Positions 9,145 through 17,547 of a DNA stretch of 64,000 bases are shown here, one piece after another. The stretch's first letter is position 1; every line of letters starts with the position of its first letter. Below the pieces are notes generated by a model. It saw nothing but the letters and a program-made list of their open reading frames with translations. It ran no database searches and was not told the DNA's origin. The position numbers and the translations under genes were made by a program. Source of the stretch: an uncultured bacterium (lineage in GTDB: Bacteria; Cyanobacteriota; Vampirovibrionia; Gastranaerophilales; Gastranaerophilaceae); assembly GCA_902475545.1 (NCBI GenBank), contig CABRZP010000006.1:45301-109300 (forward strand), given 5' to 3'.

Positions 9145-9924
9145 GTGTTTGAGCGACTTGCATTTACCCTTGCAGAAGTATTAATTACCTTAGGAATTAT
9201 TGGAGTTGTTGCTGCTCTGACGCTTCCAGGGTTGATTCAGAAATATCAAGAACAAGCTGCAATTTCCAATTTAAAAAAAGCTTATTCTATGCTTTCTCAA
9301 GCATATCGACGTGCAATTGAAGAATATGGTCCTGTTAGTGATTGGTGTACTGATAGTGAAAAGCAAACTCTGGAATGTTCTTATAAATCTTATGATATAT
9401 TGGGGCGGTACATTAAGGGTGATTTAGTTCAAGGTAAGTATAATTATGGAGTTTACAAACGAAGAGATGGTTCTATTTTTACCCAGTTCGGTGAAAAGAA
9501 TCCAAATGCACATTATTCGCAACCAACAATTCCATTTGGACTTCATAATGGCATGTATGTTTGGATAAGTATGAATTCAAGCCCATTAGGATGCTGTACT
9601 GATACGCAAGATACAACCCGTAATCGCTGGGGATGTGAATGTGGTAAACTTCTGGTTGATTTAAATGGTTCTGAATCAAAACCGAATATTGATGGTGTTG
9701 ATTTATTTGGGTTTAAAATTTTTACTGATGGTATTTCTCCTCAAGGAACAAGATATGACAACTACTGGTATCCTTACACCTTTGAGGATCAGTGTGCAGG
9801 TAATCAAATCACAAGTAGTGGGCGTGGAATGTGTACGGCATGGGTATTAGAAAATAATAATCTGGATTATTTAAGATGTCCAAAAGAATTGGGGTGGACA
9901 AAAGCACCATCTTGTTCTAAATAA
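9145..9924 (+). CDS. type IV pilin-like (prepilin-type) protein, probable phase-variable start
   Basis: The N-terminus RLAFTLAEVLITLGIIGVVAALTLPGLIQKYQ is a prepilin-type hydrophobic helix with the conserved Glu five residues after the Phe. Such proteins are processed by a prepilin peptidase and assemble into pili or pseudopili. The remainder (about 230 residues) is a soluble head with about 13 Cys, including CCTD and CECG, suggesting disulfides. In the sequenced frame the only available start is GTG 9145 without a Shine-Dalgarno. The well-placed start is ATG 9080, which would add a leader but is one base out of frame because of the ten-G run. The gene is therefore either phase-variable and OFF here, or the run is miscounted. 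It ends exactly where the convergent SRP RNA gene ends. Confidence 0.8.
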   Translation: MFERLAFTLAEVLITLGIIGVVAALTLPGLIQKYQEQAAISNLKKAYSMLSQAYRRAIEEYGPVSDWCTDSEKQTLECSYKSYDILGRYIKGDLVQGKYNYGVYKRRDGSIFTQFGEKNPNAHYSQPTIPFGLHNGMYVWISMNSSPLGCCTDTQDTTRNRWGCECGKLLVDLNGSESKPNIDGVDLFGFKIFTDGISPQGTRYDNYWYPYTFEDQCAGNQITSSGRGMCTAWVLENNNLDYLRCPKELGWTKAPSCSK

Positions 9925-10184
9925 AGCCGCACCACTGTCTATCGAATTTTATAAATCCGCTGTCCTTTAATACTTTCTCCTTCAACGAATAAAACACCCG
10001 CAAGGTCAATCTTAGTGCTGCTGGGTTTCCCCCCTGACACGGTTCGATAGTTTACGCCATTTTAAACATTGCTATCAACAATCATATTAAATTTCAACGT
10101 ACCCATAAAGCCCTCACAACAGGCTCTGCACCCCGCATTAGCTTCGAGTCAAGAGTTCGCAACACTCCGTGGAGTACGGCTTAG
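9925..10184 (-). ncRNA. ffs: signal recognition particle RNA (large bacterial type)
   Basis: Read on the minus strand, the segment contains the SRP helix 8 core: GAACCGTGTCAGG, a GGG/CCC stem closed by a GAAA tetraloop, then AGCAGCACTAAG (about 10015-10050). This is the conserved Ffh-binding loop with its symmetric and asymmetric internal loops. The first and last 9 or so bases (AGCCGTACT... / ...GGTGCGGCT) pair with each other as in helix 5, and about 90 nucleotides with an Alu-like 5' part (ACTCCACGGAGTGTTGCGAACTC) precede the S domain. The length of about 260 nt fits the large bacterial SRP RNA rather than the 110-nt 4.5S form. A TATGAT box at 10194-10199 is placed about 10 bases before the presumed 5' end. 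No protein frame covers this stretch. The exact ends are estimates. Confidence 0.88.
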
Positions 10185-10239
10185 GTTTATACTATCATAC
10201 TAAAATTTATTCGTCCAGTACTATTTTTATATTGGTAAT

Positions 10240-10267
10240 TTGTCTGATGTTATTTTCTGTTTAAAAT
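10240..10267 (+). promoter_or_regulatory. promoter of the desulfoferrodoxin-ferritin unit
   Basis: TTGTCT (10240-10245), a 16-base spacer and TAAAAT (10262-10267), 26 bases before the desulfoferrodoxin ATG. Confidence 0.5.
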
Positions 10268-10293
10268 TTATCCTATTTCAGAAAGGAGAATAT

Positions 10294-10695
10294 ATGACAG
10301 AAAGATTAGAGTTATATAAATGTGAAACTTGCGGTAATCTTGTTCAAGTTGTACTTCCTGGGGTTGGGGAGTTGGTTTGCTGCGGTAAGCCGATGGAATT
10401 GTTAAAACCGCATGGAATTAATGAGGAACAGGGAATTTCAGAAAAACATGTTCCTGTTCTGGCTGCAACTGATAATAATGGTCATGAAATTCGTGTAGGT
10501 ACGACCTTACATCCTATGACCGAAGATCATTATATTCAATTTATTGAAACAATTTCTAAAGATAAAAATCACTTAGAATTGCAGTACTATGCACCGTTTG
10601 ATCTTCCGATAATGTTATTGAAAGATAAATTGGGTATAGAAAAGGCTCAAGCTTTTTGTAATATTCACGGATTGTGGGAAGGTGAAATGGATTAG
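10294..10695 (+). CDS. dfx: desulfoferrodoxin (class I superoxide reductase)
   Basis: The 133-residue protein reduces superoxide to peroxide without releasing oxygen, a typical defence of anaerobes. The N-terminal desulforedoxin domain has the Fe(Cys)4 ligands C10, C13, C29 and C30. The catalytic domain supplies the His4Cys iron site: H52 (EKHVP), H73 and H79 (LHPMTEDHYI), C122 and H125 (FCNIHG). All ligands are present. The ATG at 10294 is preferred over an upstream TTG-type frame extension because GAAAGGAGAA sits right before it and the protein then begins like other family members. It is followed 26 bases later by ferritin, forming a superoxide/iron-handling pair. Confidence 0.95.
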   Translation: MTERLELYKCETCGNLVQVVLPGVGELVCCGKPMELLKPHGINEEQGISEKHVPVLAATDNNGHEIRVGTTLHPMTEDHYIQFIETISKDKNHLELQYYAPFDLPIMLLKDKLGIEKAQAFCNIHGLWEGEMD

Positions 10696-10721
10696 TGTTT
10701 ACTGATTTGAAAGGAGTAGTA

Positions 10722-11228
10722 ATGATTAGTGATAAAATTAAAGAGGTGCTAAATGATCAAATTAACAAGGAATTTTATTCCGCTTATTTATATTTGGCGA
10801 TGTCTGCTTATTTTTCTGAAATTGGTTTGTACGGCTTTTCTAACTGGACTAAAGTACAATCTAGAGAAGAAATTGACCATGGTATGATTTTATTTGAATA
10901 TGTTTTAAATCGAAAATCTCAAATCCGTTTACAGCCTTTAGAAATGCCAACTCTTGAACTAAACGGACCGGAAGGTGTATTTGAGCAAATATATAATCAT
11001 GAGCGTTTAATAACTTCATCAATTGATTGTGTTGCTGATATGTCTGAAAATGAATGTGATCTTGCTACAAGAAACTTTATTGATTGGTACTTAAAGGAAC
11101 AAATAGAAGAAGAAGCTTCTGTGTTACGAATAATTTCAAAACTAAAGGCTTTTGGTGCAGAAAAATCAGCACTTTATCTTATTGATAGAGAATTAGCATC
11201 AAGAGAATACAGTGCTCCATCTTACTAA
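10722..11228 (+). CDS. ftnA: ferritin (non-haem iron storage protein)
   Basis: The 168 residues match a bacterial FtnA-type ferritin: a four-helix bundle with ferroxidase-centre residues E17 (INKEFYSAYLY), E50 and H53 (SREEIDHG), further acidic ligands near E94, and EQIEEEAS around 127. It oxidises and stores Fe(II) in a 24-mer shell. GAAAGGAGT precedes the ATG at 10722, which is favoured over the in-frame upstream start at 10695. The position behind desulfoferrodoxin suggests coordinated control of iron and superoxide damage; both may be on one mRNA. Confidence 0.95.
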   Translation: MISDKIKEVLNDQINKEFYSAYLYLAMSAYFSEIGLYGFSNWTKVQSREEIDHGMILFEYVLNRKSQIRLQPLEMPTLELNGPEGVFEQIYNHERLITSSIDCVADMSENECDLATRNFIDWYLKEQIEEEASVLRIISKLKAFGAEKSALYLIDRELASREYSAPSY

Positions 11229-11259
11229 GCTTGTAGAATATTGCGAATTTGTAAACAAT

Positions 11260-11294
11260 TTGTCTATTTGTATAAGATATTCTATTATATTGCT
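11260..11294 (+). promoter_or_regulatory. leaderless-type promoter of the histidine kinase gene
   Basis: TTGTCT (11260-11265), a 17-base spacer and TATTAT (11283-11288), exactly six bases before the ATG at 11295. There is no Shine-Dalgarno, so the transcript probably begins at or next to the start codon. Confidence 0.6.
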
Positions 11295-12875
11295 ATGAGT
11301 TTAGGGAAAATTTTATACGTTGATGATGATAAATTGTTGACTTCGACTTTTAGTACATTAATGAAAGTCGAAGGTTTTAAGGATGTTGTTATTTATAACA
11401 ATCCGATAGAGGCGATTGAATATTTAAAAACAGAAACTCCTGATTTAATTATTTCCGATTTTTTGATGCCGGAAATGAATGGTCTGGAGTTTTTGCGTGA
11501 GGCTAAAAAGATTTATCCTGAAGTTAGCATGATTTTGTTGACGGCCTATGCTGATAAGGAAAATGCAATTAAAACAATTAATGAAATTGGAGTATACAAA
11601 TATATTGAAAAACCTTGGGATAACGATGATTTAATCATGAATATTAAAAATGGTATAGAAAGAAGCCATTTACTTGCTGATTTAAGAGAGAAAATCAAAG
11701 AATTAGAAGATGCTAAGAAGCAATTGACTGAATATTCCGAGAATTTGGAACATTTGGTTGCAGAAAGAACAAAAGAGTTATCTTTAGCGAATAAAAAATT
11801 ATCAGGTATTATTAATTACTGTGCTGATGGTATTGTAATAATTGATGCTAAAGGTAATATTGAACAGGTCAATCCTGCTTGCGAAAACATGGTAGGTTTA
11901 TCTGCAGAAACTTTGCAAAAAATGAAAATTCAAGAGATTGCATATTCTGATAATCCAAGGTTAAATAAAGTTCAGAAAAATTCTGTTAAAAATATAATAC
12001 TTGGACTATCTTGCGATAATTCGGAATTCTTGCTAAGAGATTTGTATTTAAGAAATTCCTTGAATAATGAATCAATACCTGTTGAGATAAATTTTGCCTC
12101 TCTCTCTGACGATGAGACTGATGCTGAACGATTTGTCGGGGTTATAAGAAATTATACCCAGCAAAAAGAAACCGAAAGATTAAGGGATGATTTTATTGCA
12201 ACATTGACACATGATTTACGAACTCCTCTTTTAGCTGCAATTCAGACCTTGAGATTTTTCCTTGATGGATCGTTGGGAGAATTAACTGATCAGCAAAAAG
12301 TATTGTTATCGACAATGCTTCAAAGTAATGAAGATTTGTTAGGTCTGGTCAATGCATTGTTAGAAGTTTACCGCTTTGAGAGTGGAAAGCTTAACTTGTG
12401 TAAAACTGTTTTTAGTATTAATGATTTGGTAACTCAGTGTTATGAAGAATTAGAACCGTTGTCGAAAAAGAAAAATATTACATTTAATCTTCATAGTGAT
12501 ATTGATAGTGAGTTATTGATTGATGCAGACAGGGCTGAAATCAAAAGAGTAATTATAAATCTTTGCGGTAATGCATTAAATTATACCAATAAGGATGGCA
12601 TTATTGATATTTTTGTCAAAGCTCAACATGGGGATTTAATATTCTCTGTTGCAGATAATGGCAATGGTATTCCGTCAGAGGATATTCCAAACTTATTTAT
12701 GCGTTTTTCTCAGGGAACAAGTAAAAAACGCTCAACAGGAACAGGTTTGGGATTATATTTGTCCAGACAAATTATAGAAGCACATGGCGGAAAAATTTGG
12801 GTAGAAAGTAAAGTTAATAAAGGTAGTGAATTTTCATTCCTGTTAACAAATGTGGTTGCAAAATCACGAGTATAA
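11295..12875 (+). CDS. hybrid sensor: N-terminal receiver domain, coiled coil, PAS domain and histidine kinase
   Basis: This 526-residue protein begins with a receiver domain (about 1-120) with the acidic pair in YVDDD, phosphoacceptor D55 (SDFLMPEMNG), T83 and K106 (EKPWD). A charged coiled coil (about 128-165) and a PAS domain (about 168-285) follow. The kinase core has H305 in THDLRTP, the N-box NLCGNALNYT (about 421), G1 VADNGNGIP and G2 GTGLGLYLS. No membrane segment is visible, so it is a cytoplasmic sensor that probably receives a signal through its receiver or PAS domain. ATG 11295 is chosen over an upstream TTG because a promoter lies directly before it. It is 12 bases upstream of a NarL-type regulator, its likely partner. 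Confidence 0.9.
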   Translation: MSLGKILYVDDDKLLTSTFSTLMKVEGFKDVVIYNNPIEAIEYLKTETPDLIISDFLMPEMNGLEFLREAKKIYPEVSMILLTAYADKENAIKTINEIGVYKYIEKPWDNDDLIMNIKNGIERSHLLADLREKIKELEDAKKQLTEYSENLEHLVAERTKELSLANKKLSGIINYCADGIVIIDAKGNIEQVNPACENMVGLSAETLQKMKIQEIAYSDNPRLNKVQKNSVKNIILGLSCDNSEFLLRDLYLRNSLNNESIPVEINFASLSDDETDAERFVGVIRNYTQQKETERLRDDFIATLTHDLRTPLLAAIQTLRFFLDGSLGELTDQQKVLLSTMLQSNEDLLGLVNALLEVYRFESGKLNLCKTVFSINDLVTQCYEELEPLSKKKNITFNLHSDIDSELLIDADRAEIKRVIINLCGNALNYTNKDGIIDIFVKAQHGDLIFSVADNGNGIPSEDIPNLFMRFSQGTSKKRSTGTGLGLYLSRQIIEAHGGKIWVESKVNKGSEFSFLLTNVVAKSRV

Positions 12876-12887
12876 AAGGTGGGGAAG

Positions 12888-13562
12888 ATGTCTAAGTCTA
12901 TAAAAGTTACAATAGTTGAAGATCATGAAATGACAAGGATGGGGCTTTCGTTTGCTTTATCTAATAGTGAATGTATTGAGGTTCTTGGAACTTCATCTGA
13001 TGGTGCAGAAGGAGTTAGTCAGGCTTTAGAATTAAAACCGGATTTGGTTATAATGGATATTGGTCTGCCAACTATTGACGGTATTGAAGCTACCCGCAAA
13101 ATAAAAAATGCAATGCCTGAAATAAAAGTTCTTATGAATACTTCTCGTGATAATGAAGATGATATTTTGGATTCCTTTGCGGCAGGTGCTGATGGATATA
13201 TAACCAAAGGTGTTACCTCTGAACAAACAATTTCAGCAATTAAGGCTGTAAGTGAAGGTGTAGGTTGGCTTGATCCTGCTATTGCCAGAGTTGTTTTATC
13301 AAATATAAGAAAGAATAATCAAACTGAAAACAAACATGGGGAAATTAACTATCAAAAAGGTAAGAATTTGTATGGTTTGACCGAGCGTGAAATGGAAGTT
13401 TTGGCACTTCTTGTTGAAGGGTTAAAAAATCCTCAAATCTCAAAAAAATTGGTTATTACAATTGCTACAACAAAAACTCATGTTCATAACATATTGCAAA
13501 AATTGTATGTGAAAACAAGATCAAAAGCTGTTGCAACTGCGATGAAAGACGGGCTTGTTTAA
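12888..13562 (+). CDS. NarL/FixJ-family response regulator
   Basis: The 224-residue protein has a receiver domain (1-125; acidic pocket VEDHE, phosphoacceptor D57 in MDIGLPTIDG, K in TKG) and a C-terminal LuxR-type helix-turn-helix (about 160-224; LTEREMEVLALLVEGLKNPQI, then TTKTHVHNILQKL). It should bind DNA as a dimer when phosphorylated. The normally conserved Thr/Ser switch region reads MNTSRD. ATG 12888 is preferred over an in-frame GTG at 12879 because GGTGGGGAAG acts as its ribosome site. Immediately downstream of the kinase and 17 bases upstream of a secreted protein, so the three may form one operon. Target genes are unknown. Confidence 0.92.
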   Translation: MSKSIKVTIVEDHEMTRMGLSFALSNSECIEVLGTSSDGAEGVSQALELKPDLVIMDIGLPTIDGIEATRKIKNAMPEIKVLMNTSRDNEDDILDSFAAGADGYITKGVTSEQTISAIKAVSEGVGWLDPAIARVVLSNIRKNNQTENKHGEINYQKGKNLYGLTEREMEVLALLVEGLKNPQISKKLVITIATTKTHVHNILQKLYVKTRSKAVATAMKDGLV

Positions 13563-13579
13563 ATTAAGGTTTGTGAAAT

Positions 13580-15031
13580 ATGATAAAAAAGCTTCTGGTA
13601 GTTTTAATCTGTGCTTTAAGTATCGAGTCTGTATGTTTTGCAGGCATGAAAGATACTTTTTCTAATATAACCTCGCATTTACCGACCCGAAAAAAGAATG
13701 AAGATACAAGAACTAGAGAAATAAAATATCAATACGGTGTTTTAAAAGATGATGAATTAAAACGTATGGATAAAAAAATCCTTAACAGGACCCCGTCAGG
13801 ATATATGACGGTTGAAGAATACGAAGCTTTGTCCGAATATAAAGACCGTTCAACGATTGATGTTGATTTCCCTCAAATAGAAACTCCTTCTGATTTTAAA
13901 TATATTCCAAAACCGTTATATAGTATAACTAAATATAATGATCCGCCGGGTAGTGTTGAATTATCTCTGGGAAAAAGATTGTTTTTAAAACGTCAAATAA
14001 ATGCTCAGGGAATTGTCTCTCCTGATTATACAAAGCTTGTTTACCCTGCAGTATATTACTATCCTGATAGTGCTTCGGTTGCTTGTGATATTTTTGTTAT
14101 TCCGCTAAATGGTGATGAAAATAAATTAGAACGTATATTAAAAGCAAATGTTGCAAGAAGAAATCCTGAGCCAATATTATCAACTGAAAAAGTTATTGAT
14201 AATTTTGCAGCTTTCCGAACTATAACTCCGGTTGATTTCTCGGAAGATGGTTCGAAAATTTTGTTAAAAGAGAAAATTGGCAGCAGTGAGGATGGTATTT
14301 GGCAGACAAATATTCATGTATATGATTTTAATAATAATATAAGTTATAATCTTGTTGAACTTAGGCAGGCAATAAGTTATTTTTGGAAAGAAATGATGAA
14401 TTTGGATTTAGAGGATAAACGCTGGGATATTATCCCATTGGGATTTGATGCCTCATCGCCTGATAGAGTTGTTGTTCAGGCTTATGCATATACAGGGGAG
14501 CTTCCTGTTTATCTTGGTGCATGGAGCATTGATTGGCAGGGTAATCAAACCCGAAGGCTTGCCTTGAGCAAAAATTATATTCCAAATGTTAGTAAAAATG
14601 GTTATAAAGTTATAAAAGATGGTGTTGAATCATATCAAACTGTCGAAAAACAAGAAAAGATATTGGAAGAGCAAAAAAAGGTTCTTGAAAAACAGAAAAA
14701 AGAGGCAGATAAGCAGGCTATCAAAGCTATTAAAGATGAGTTTAAATATACTCTTAAAGGCATTGATGATGATTGTAAAGAAGAATTGCGGGATTATAAA
14801 AAACTGCAATCTTTAAATGGCTCAACTGAGGGCACTGCACTTGAAGAACAATATAATAAATATTTGCAAGAACAATATCAAAAAGATATTGAAAAATCAG
14901 AAAAAATAATTGATAAAAAGAAAAAAGATATAGAAAAAATTGAACAGCAAATAGAAAATTTAAATACACAGATTAAAGATTTGAATCCAAATGCTTCAAA
15001 TAATCAAGACTCTGTTGTTAATCCTGAGTAG
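13580..15031 (+). CDS. exported protein of unknown function with a C-terminal coiled coil
   Basis: The 483 residues start with a signal peptide (KKLLVVLICALSIESVCFAG, cleavage near 20-22). The middle part (about 100-345) is a globular region of alternating strands without a motif I recognise. Residues about 350-470 are a long, Lys/Glu/Gln-rich coiled coil (VEKQEKILEEQKKVLEKQ and similar). It probably resides in the periplasm or is attached to the envelope. It follows the two-component pair by 17 bases and may be its output or accessory. Its last 14 bases overlap the end of the convergent GIY-YIG gene. Confidence 0.7.
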   Translation: MIKKLLVVLICALSIESVCFAGMKDTFSNITSHLPTRKKNEDTRTREIKYQYGVLKDDELKRMDKKILNRTPSGYMTVEEYEALSEYKDRSTIDVDFPQIETPSDFKYIPKPLYSITKYNDPPGSVELSLGKRLFLKRQINAQGIVSPDYTKLVYPAVYYYPDSASVACDIFVIPLNGDENKLERILKANVARRNPEPILSTEKVIDNFAAFRTITPVDFSEDGSKILLKEKIGSSEDGIWQTNIHVYDFNNNISYNLVELRQAISYFWKEMMNLDLEDKRWDIIPLGFDASSPDRVVVQAYAYTGELPVYLGAWSIDWQGNQTRRLALSKNYIPNVSKNGYKVIKDGVESYQTVEKQEKILEEQKKVLEKQKKEADKQAIKAIKDEFKYTLKGIDDDCKEELRDYKKLQSLNGSTEGTALEEQYNKYLQEQYQKDIEKSEKIIDKKKKDIEKIEQQIENLNTQIKDLNPNASNNQDSVVNPE

Positions 15032-15281
15032 AATTAATAAGTTCAAGTTTTTGCTTGCGGGTAAGTTTGTGCTTTATTCTGTATTCTTCTTTCATTGCTT
15101 CTGTTTTTGTTTCAAACGCTTTTTTGTATACTATTTTAACAGGTTTGTTCGCTTTAGTATACTTTGCCCCTTTGCCATCCAGATGTTGTTGAAATCTTTT
15201 TTCAACATTGTCTGTGTATCCGCAATACAATGTATTGCGTTCTGTTAATAGTATATAAACATAATGCTCTTTGTTGCACAT
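15018..15281 (-). CDS. GIY-YIG nuclease-fold protein (UPF0213 type)
   Basis: The 87-residue single-domain protein has the family start YVYILLTERNTLYCGYTDNVEKRFQQH (the GIY-YIG equivalents are YVY and YCG), then KYTKANKPVKIVY and EEYRIKHKLTRKQKLELI. These small proteins are common in bacteria; a nuclease or DNA-repair role is assumed but not firmly established. The start lies exactly six bases behind a TATAAT box and has no Shine-Dalgarno, so its mRNA is probably leaderless. The 3' end overlaps the convergent coiled-coil protein by 14 bases. Confidence 0.88.
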   Translation of the reverse strand: MCNKEHYVYILLTERNTLYCGYTDNVEKRFQQHLDGKGAKYTKANKPVKIVYKKAFETKTEAMKEEYRIKHKLTRKQKLELINSTQD

Positions 15282-15293
15282 ATTATTATTATA
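15282..15293 (-). promoter_or_regulatory. -10 box of a leaderless promoter, GIY-YIG gene
   Basis: On the minus strand TATAAT occupies 15293-15288, followed by exactly six bases and the ATG at 15281. Confidence 0.5.
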
Positions 15294-15358
15294 TTTTATT
15301 TTTACAAATTAATCATAAAGATTTTACAATTTTCATATATTTGATATAAACTAAACGT

Positions 15359-16153
15359 ATGAATAAGTCTTATGCAATTTGTTATAATTCGTTGATCTCA
15401 AATTCAAAAGAGGTTATGGAAACCCTTAAAGCTACTCTTGCCAAAAATGGTATAAGTGCGGATTTGTTGAATATCGATAATTTAAATCAAGGTTATGATT
15501 TTGTGTTTGTTGTTGGCGGAGATGGAACTATATTAAAGGCTGCAAGATTTTATTCTAAATATGAAACTCCAATTTTTGGTATAAATTTAGGCAGATTGGG
15601 TTTCTTATCCCAAGCTTCGGTTGATGATTTGGATAATGCTGTAAACTCAATTTTAACAAATGATTATAAAATTGAACCAAGAATGATGTTAGAGTGTGGA
15701 ACTTATAATGCATTAAATGATTTTGTTATAAAAGGTGAATCTTCATCCAGAACTTCAAGATTTATGCTTCAAATAAACGGTAAATTTGTATGTGAATATT
15801 TAGCAGATGGTATTATTATTTCTACCCCGACCGGTTCAACTGCTTATGGTATGGCTGCCGGTGGCCCGATATTATCTCCTGACGTTGATGCTATAACGAT
15901 TGTTCCAATTTGTCCGCATACGTTTTCGGCACGTCCGATTGTTGTTTCCGGTGATGATGTTATATCTATATTGCCTTGTAAAGAACATAAATATAAGGTT
16001 GCTGCCGATGGACAAGTTGCTTTTGCTACAAATGAAGAGTTGTTAGTAAAAAAATCAGATAAAAAAGCATATTTAGCACTTTTAAATAAAAACGATTTCT
16101 ATTCTGTTATGCGTAACAAACTGAATTGGGGCTATTCTCCTGCAAAATGTTAG
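15359..16153 (+). CDS. nadK: NAD kinase
   Basis: The 264-residue protein phosphorylates NAD to NADP. It shows the kinase GGDGT motif (about residue 53), NLGRLGFL, the DGIIISTPTGSTAYGMAAGGP block that binds NAD and ATP (about 147-170), and the C-terminal IVPICPHTFSARPIVV strand. The length is normal. TTTACA (15323-15328), a 16-base spacer and TATAAA (15345-15350) lie eight bases before the ATG, and no Shine-Dalgarno is present, so translation probably starts on a leaderless or nearly leaderless mRNA. A single-gene unit between the GIY-YIG gene and ftsZ. Confidence 0.95.
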   Translation: MNKSYAICYNSLISNSKEVMETLKATLAKNGISADLLNIDNLNQGYDFVFVVGGDGTILKAARFYSKYETPIFGINLGRLGFLSQASVDDLDNAVNSILTNDYKIEPRMMLECGTYNALNDFVIKGESSSRTSRFMLQINGKFVCEYLADGIIISTPTGSTAYGMAAGGPILSPDVDAITIVPICPHTFSARPIVVSGDDVISILPCKEHKYKVAADGQVAFATNEELLVKKSDKKAYLALLNKNDFYSVMRNKLNWGYSPAKC

Positions 16154-16211
16154 TCTTTTAAACCGAAATTGAGTGTTATATTAACTTTTGTTCATAATTA
16201 TTGTAAATTTA

Positions 16212-16240
16212 TTGTACTTTTTTCCTATTTAAAATACTAT
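16212..16240 (+). promoter_or_regulatory. promoter of ftsZ
   Basis: TTGTAC (16212-16217), a 17-base spacer and TACTAT (16235-16240), about 70 bases before the GTG start of ftsZ. Confidence 0.5.
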
Positions 16241-16310
16241 GTTGTTATAGTTACAGAATGAGTAATTATATGTTTTAGGATAAAAAGTAACAATTAATGA
16301 GGTAAATAAC

Positions 16311-17483
16311 GTGGAAAATATCGTTTCAGATATCTTTGCAAGAAAAGATGAACCATCAAATAGTCAAGTATCAAGACTTGGAGCTAACCCTACAAATATC
16401 AAAGTAATAGGTGTCGGCGGCGGCGGCGGAAATGCTGTTAATCGAATGATTAGATCTGGATTATCAGGTGTTGATTTCTGGCTAATGAACACAGATTTAC
16501 AAGTTTTGGTTAATGGTCAAACTCAAAACAGAATTCAATTAGGTGCTTCATCTACTGAAGGTTTAGGTGCTGGCGGTGACCCTTCTGTTGGAGAAAAAGC
16601 TGCAGAAGAAGCTCAACAAGAAATTACTAAAGCACTTGAAGGATCTGATATGGTATTTATTACTGCCGGAATGGGTGGTGGTACTGGTACCGGTGCTGCT
16701 CCTGTTGTTGCTAAAATTGCAAAACAACTTGGTATTTTAACTATTGCAGTTGTTACAAAACCTTTTACTTGGGAAGGTAAAAAAAGACAAAATCAGGCTA
16801 ATGCCGGTATTGATAAACTAAAAGAAGCAGTTGATGCTGTAATTGTTGTACCTAATGATAAATTGTTACAGGTTGTTGACAGACAAGTTACATTACAAGA
16901 GTCATTTGTTATTGTTGACGAAGTTTTACTAAGAGGTGTTCAAGGTATTTCTGATATTATTACCGTTCCTGGTATTATCAACGTTGACTTCGCTGACGTT
17001 AAAACCGTAATGCAAGCTTCAGGTTCAGCCTTAATGGGTATTGGTAGAGCTTCAGGTGAAGGTCGTGCGGTTAAAGCTGCTCAACAGGCTATTAATTCTC
17101 AATTGCTTGAATCTTCAATCAATGGAGCTTCCGGCGTAATTGTTAATATTACAGGCGGACCGGATATGGGTATTCACGAAATAAGTGATGCCGCTTCTAT
17201 TATTCACGATGCAGTTCTTGATGATGCTACTGTTATTATCGGTACTGCTGTAAATGAAAATATTCAAAATGAAATTCAAATTACTGTTATTGCAACTGGT
17301 TTTGAATTAAAGAATAATTCTTCAGCATTAAAATTTGGTGATACAACATCAAATTCTACTGATTCTCAATTAAATGCAGTTGATTTCTTCTCTGGTGCAT
17401 TTAATTCTCAAACAAAATCAGTTTTATCTGATTCAAACAGAAACTTTACAAATATTGAAATTCCTGATTTCCTTAAACGTTAA
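16311..17483 (+). CDS. ftsZ: cell division protein FtsZ
   Basis: This tubulin-like GTPase forms the division ring. Residues 33-46 hold VGGGGGNAVNRMI, and the tubulin signature GGGTGTGAAPVVAKIAK (about 123-139) binds the GTP phosphates; FVIVDEVLLRGVQGISD and NVDFADVKTVM supply the T7-loop region. The C-terminal tail is a short variable linker ending in IEIPDFLKR, the conserved peptide that binds FtsA/SepF-type membrane anchors. The length (390) is typical. The start is GTG with TGAGGT about 8 bases upstream. It stands alone, without ftsA or ftsQ, as in Cyanobacteria. Confidence 0.97.
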   Translation: MENIVSDIFARKDEPSNSQVSRLGANPTNIKVIGVGGGGGNAVNRMIRSGLSGVDFWLMNTDLQVLVNGQTQNRIQLGASSTEGLGAGGDPSVGEKAAEEAQQEITKALEGSDMVFITAGMGGGTGTGAAPVVAKIAKQLGILTIAVVTKPFTWEGKKRQNQANAGIDKLKEAVDAVIVVPNDKLLQVVDRQVTLQESFVIVDEVLLRGVQGISDIITVPGIINVDFADVKTVMQASGSALMGIGRASGEGRAVKAAQQAINSQLLESSINGASGVIVNITGGPDMGIHEISDAASIIHDAVLDDATVIIGTAVNENIQNEIQITVIATGFELKNNSSALKFGDTTSNSTDSQLNAVDFFSGAFNSQTKSVLSDSNRNFTNIEIPDFLKR

Positions 17484-17505
17484 TTCAGGATTTGTTTAAT
17501 ACTAC

Positions 17506-17541
17506 AAGAGCTTCATTGTTATCAATGAAGCTCTTAATTTT
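17506..17541. terminator. terminator after ftsZ (bidirectional)
   Basis: AAGAGCTTCATTG pairs with CAATGAAGCTCTT over a four-base loop, followed by AATTTTT; A-rich DNA on the other side allows use by the convergent gene. Confidence 0.8.
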
Positions 17542-17547
17542 TGGGTT

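Noticed and set aside
10240..10293. Longer N-terminus of desulfoferrodoxin from 10240
   Set aside because: The extra residues are hydrophobic and unlike the family, cover the promoter, and the strong ribosome site belongs to ATG 10294.
14991..15248. Plus-strand frame of 85 residues opposite the GIY-YIG gene
   Set aside because: Antisense shadow of a clear family protein; Phe/Cys-rich translation without ribosome site.
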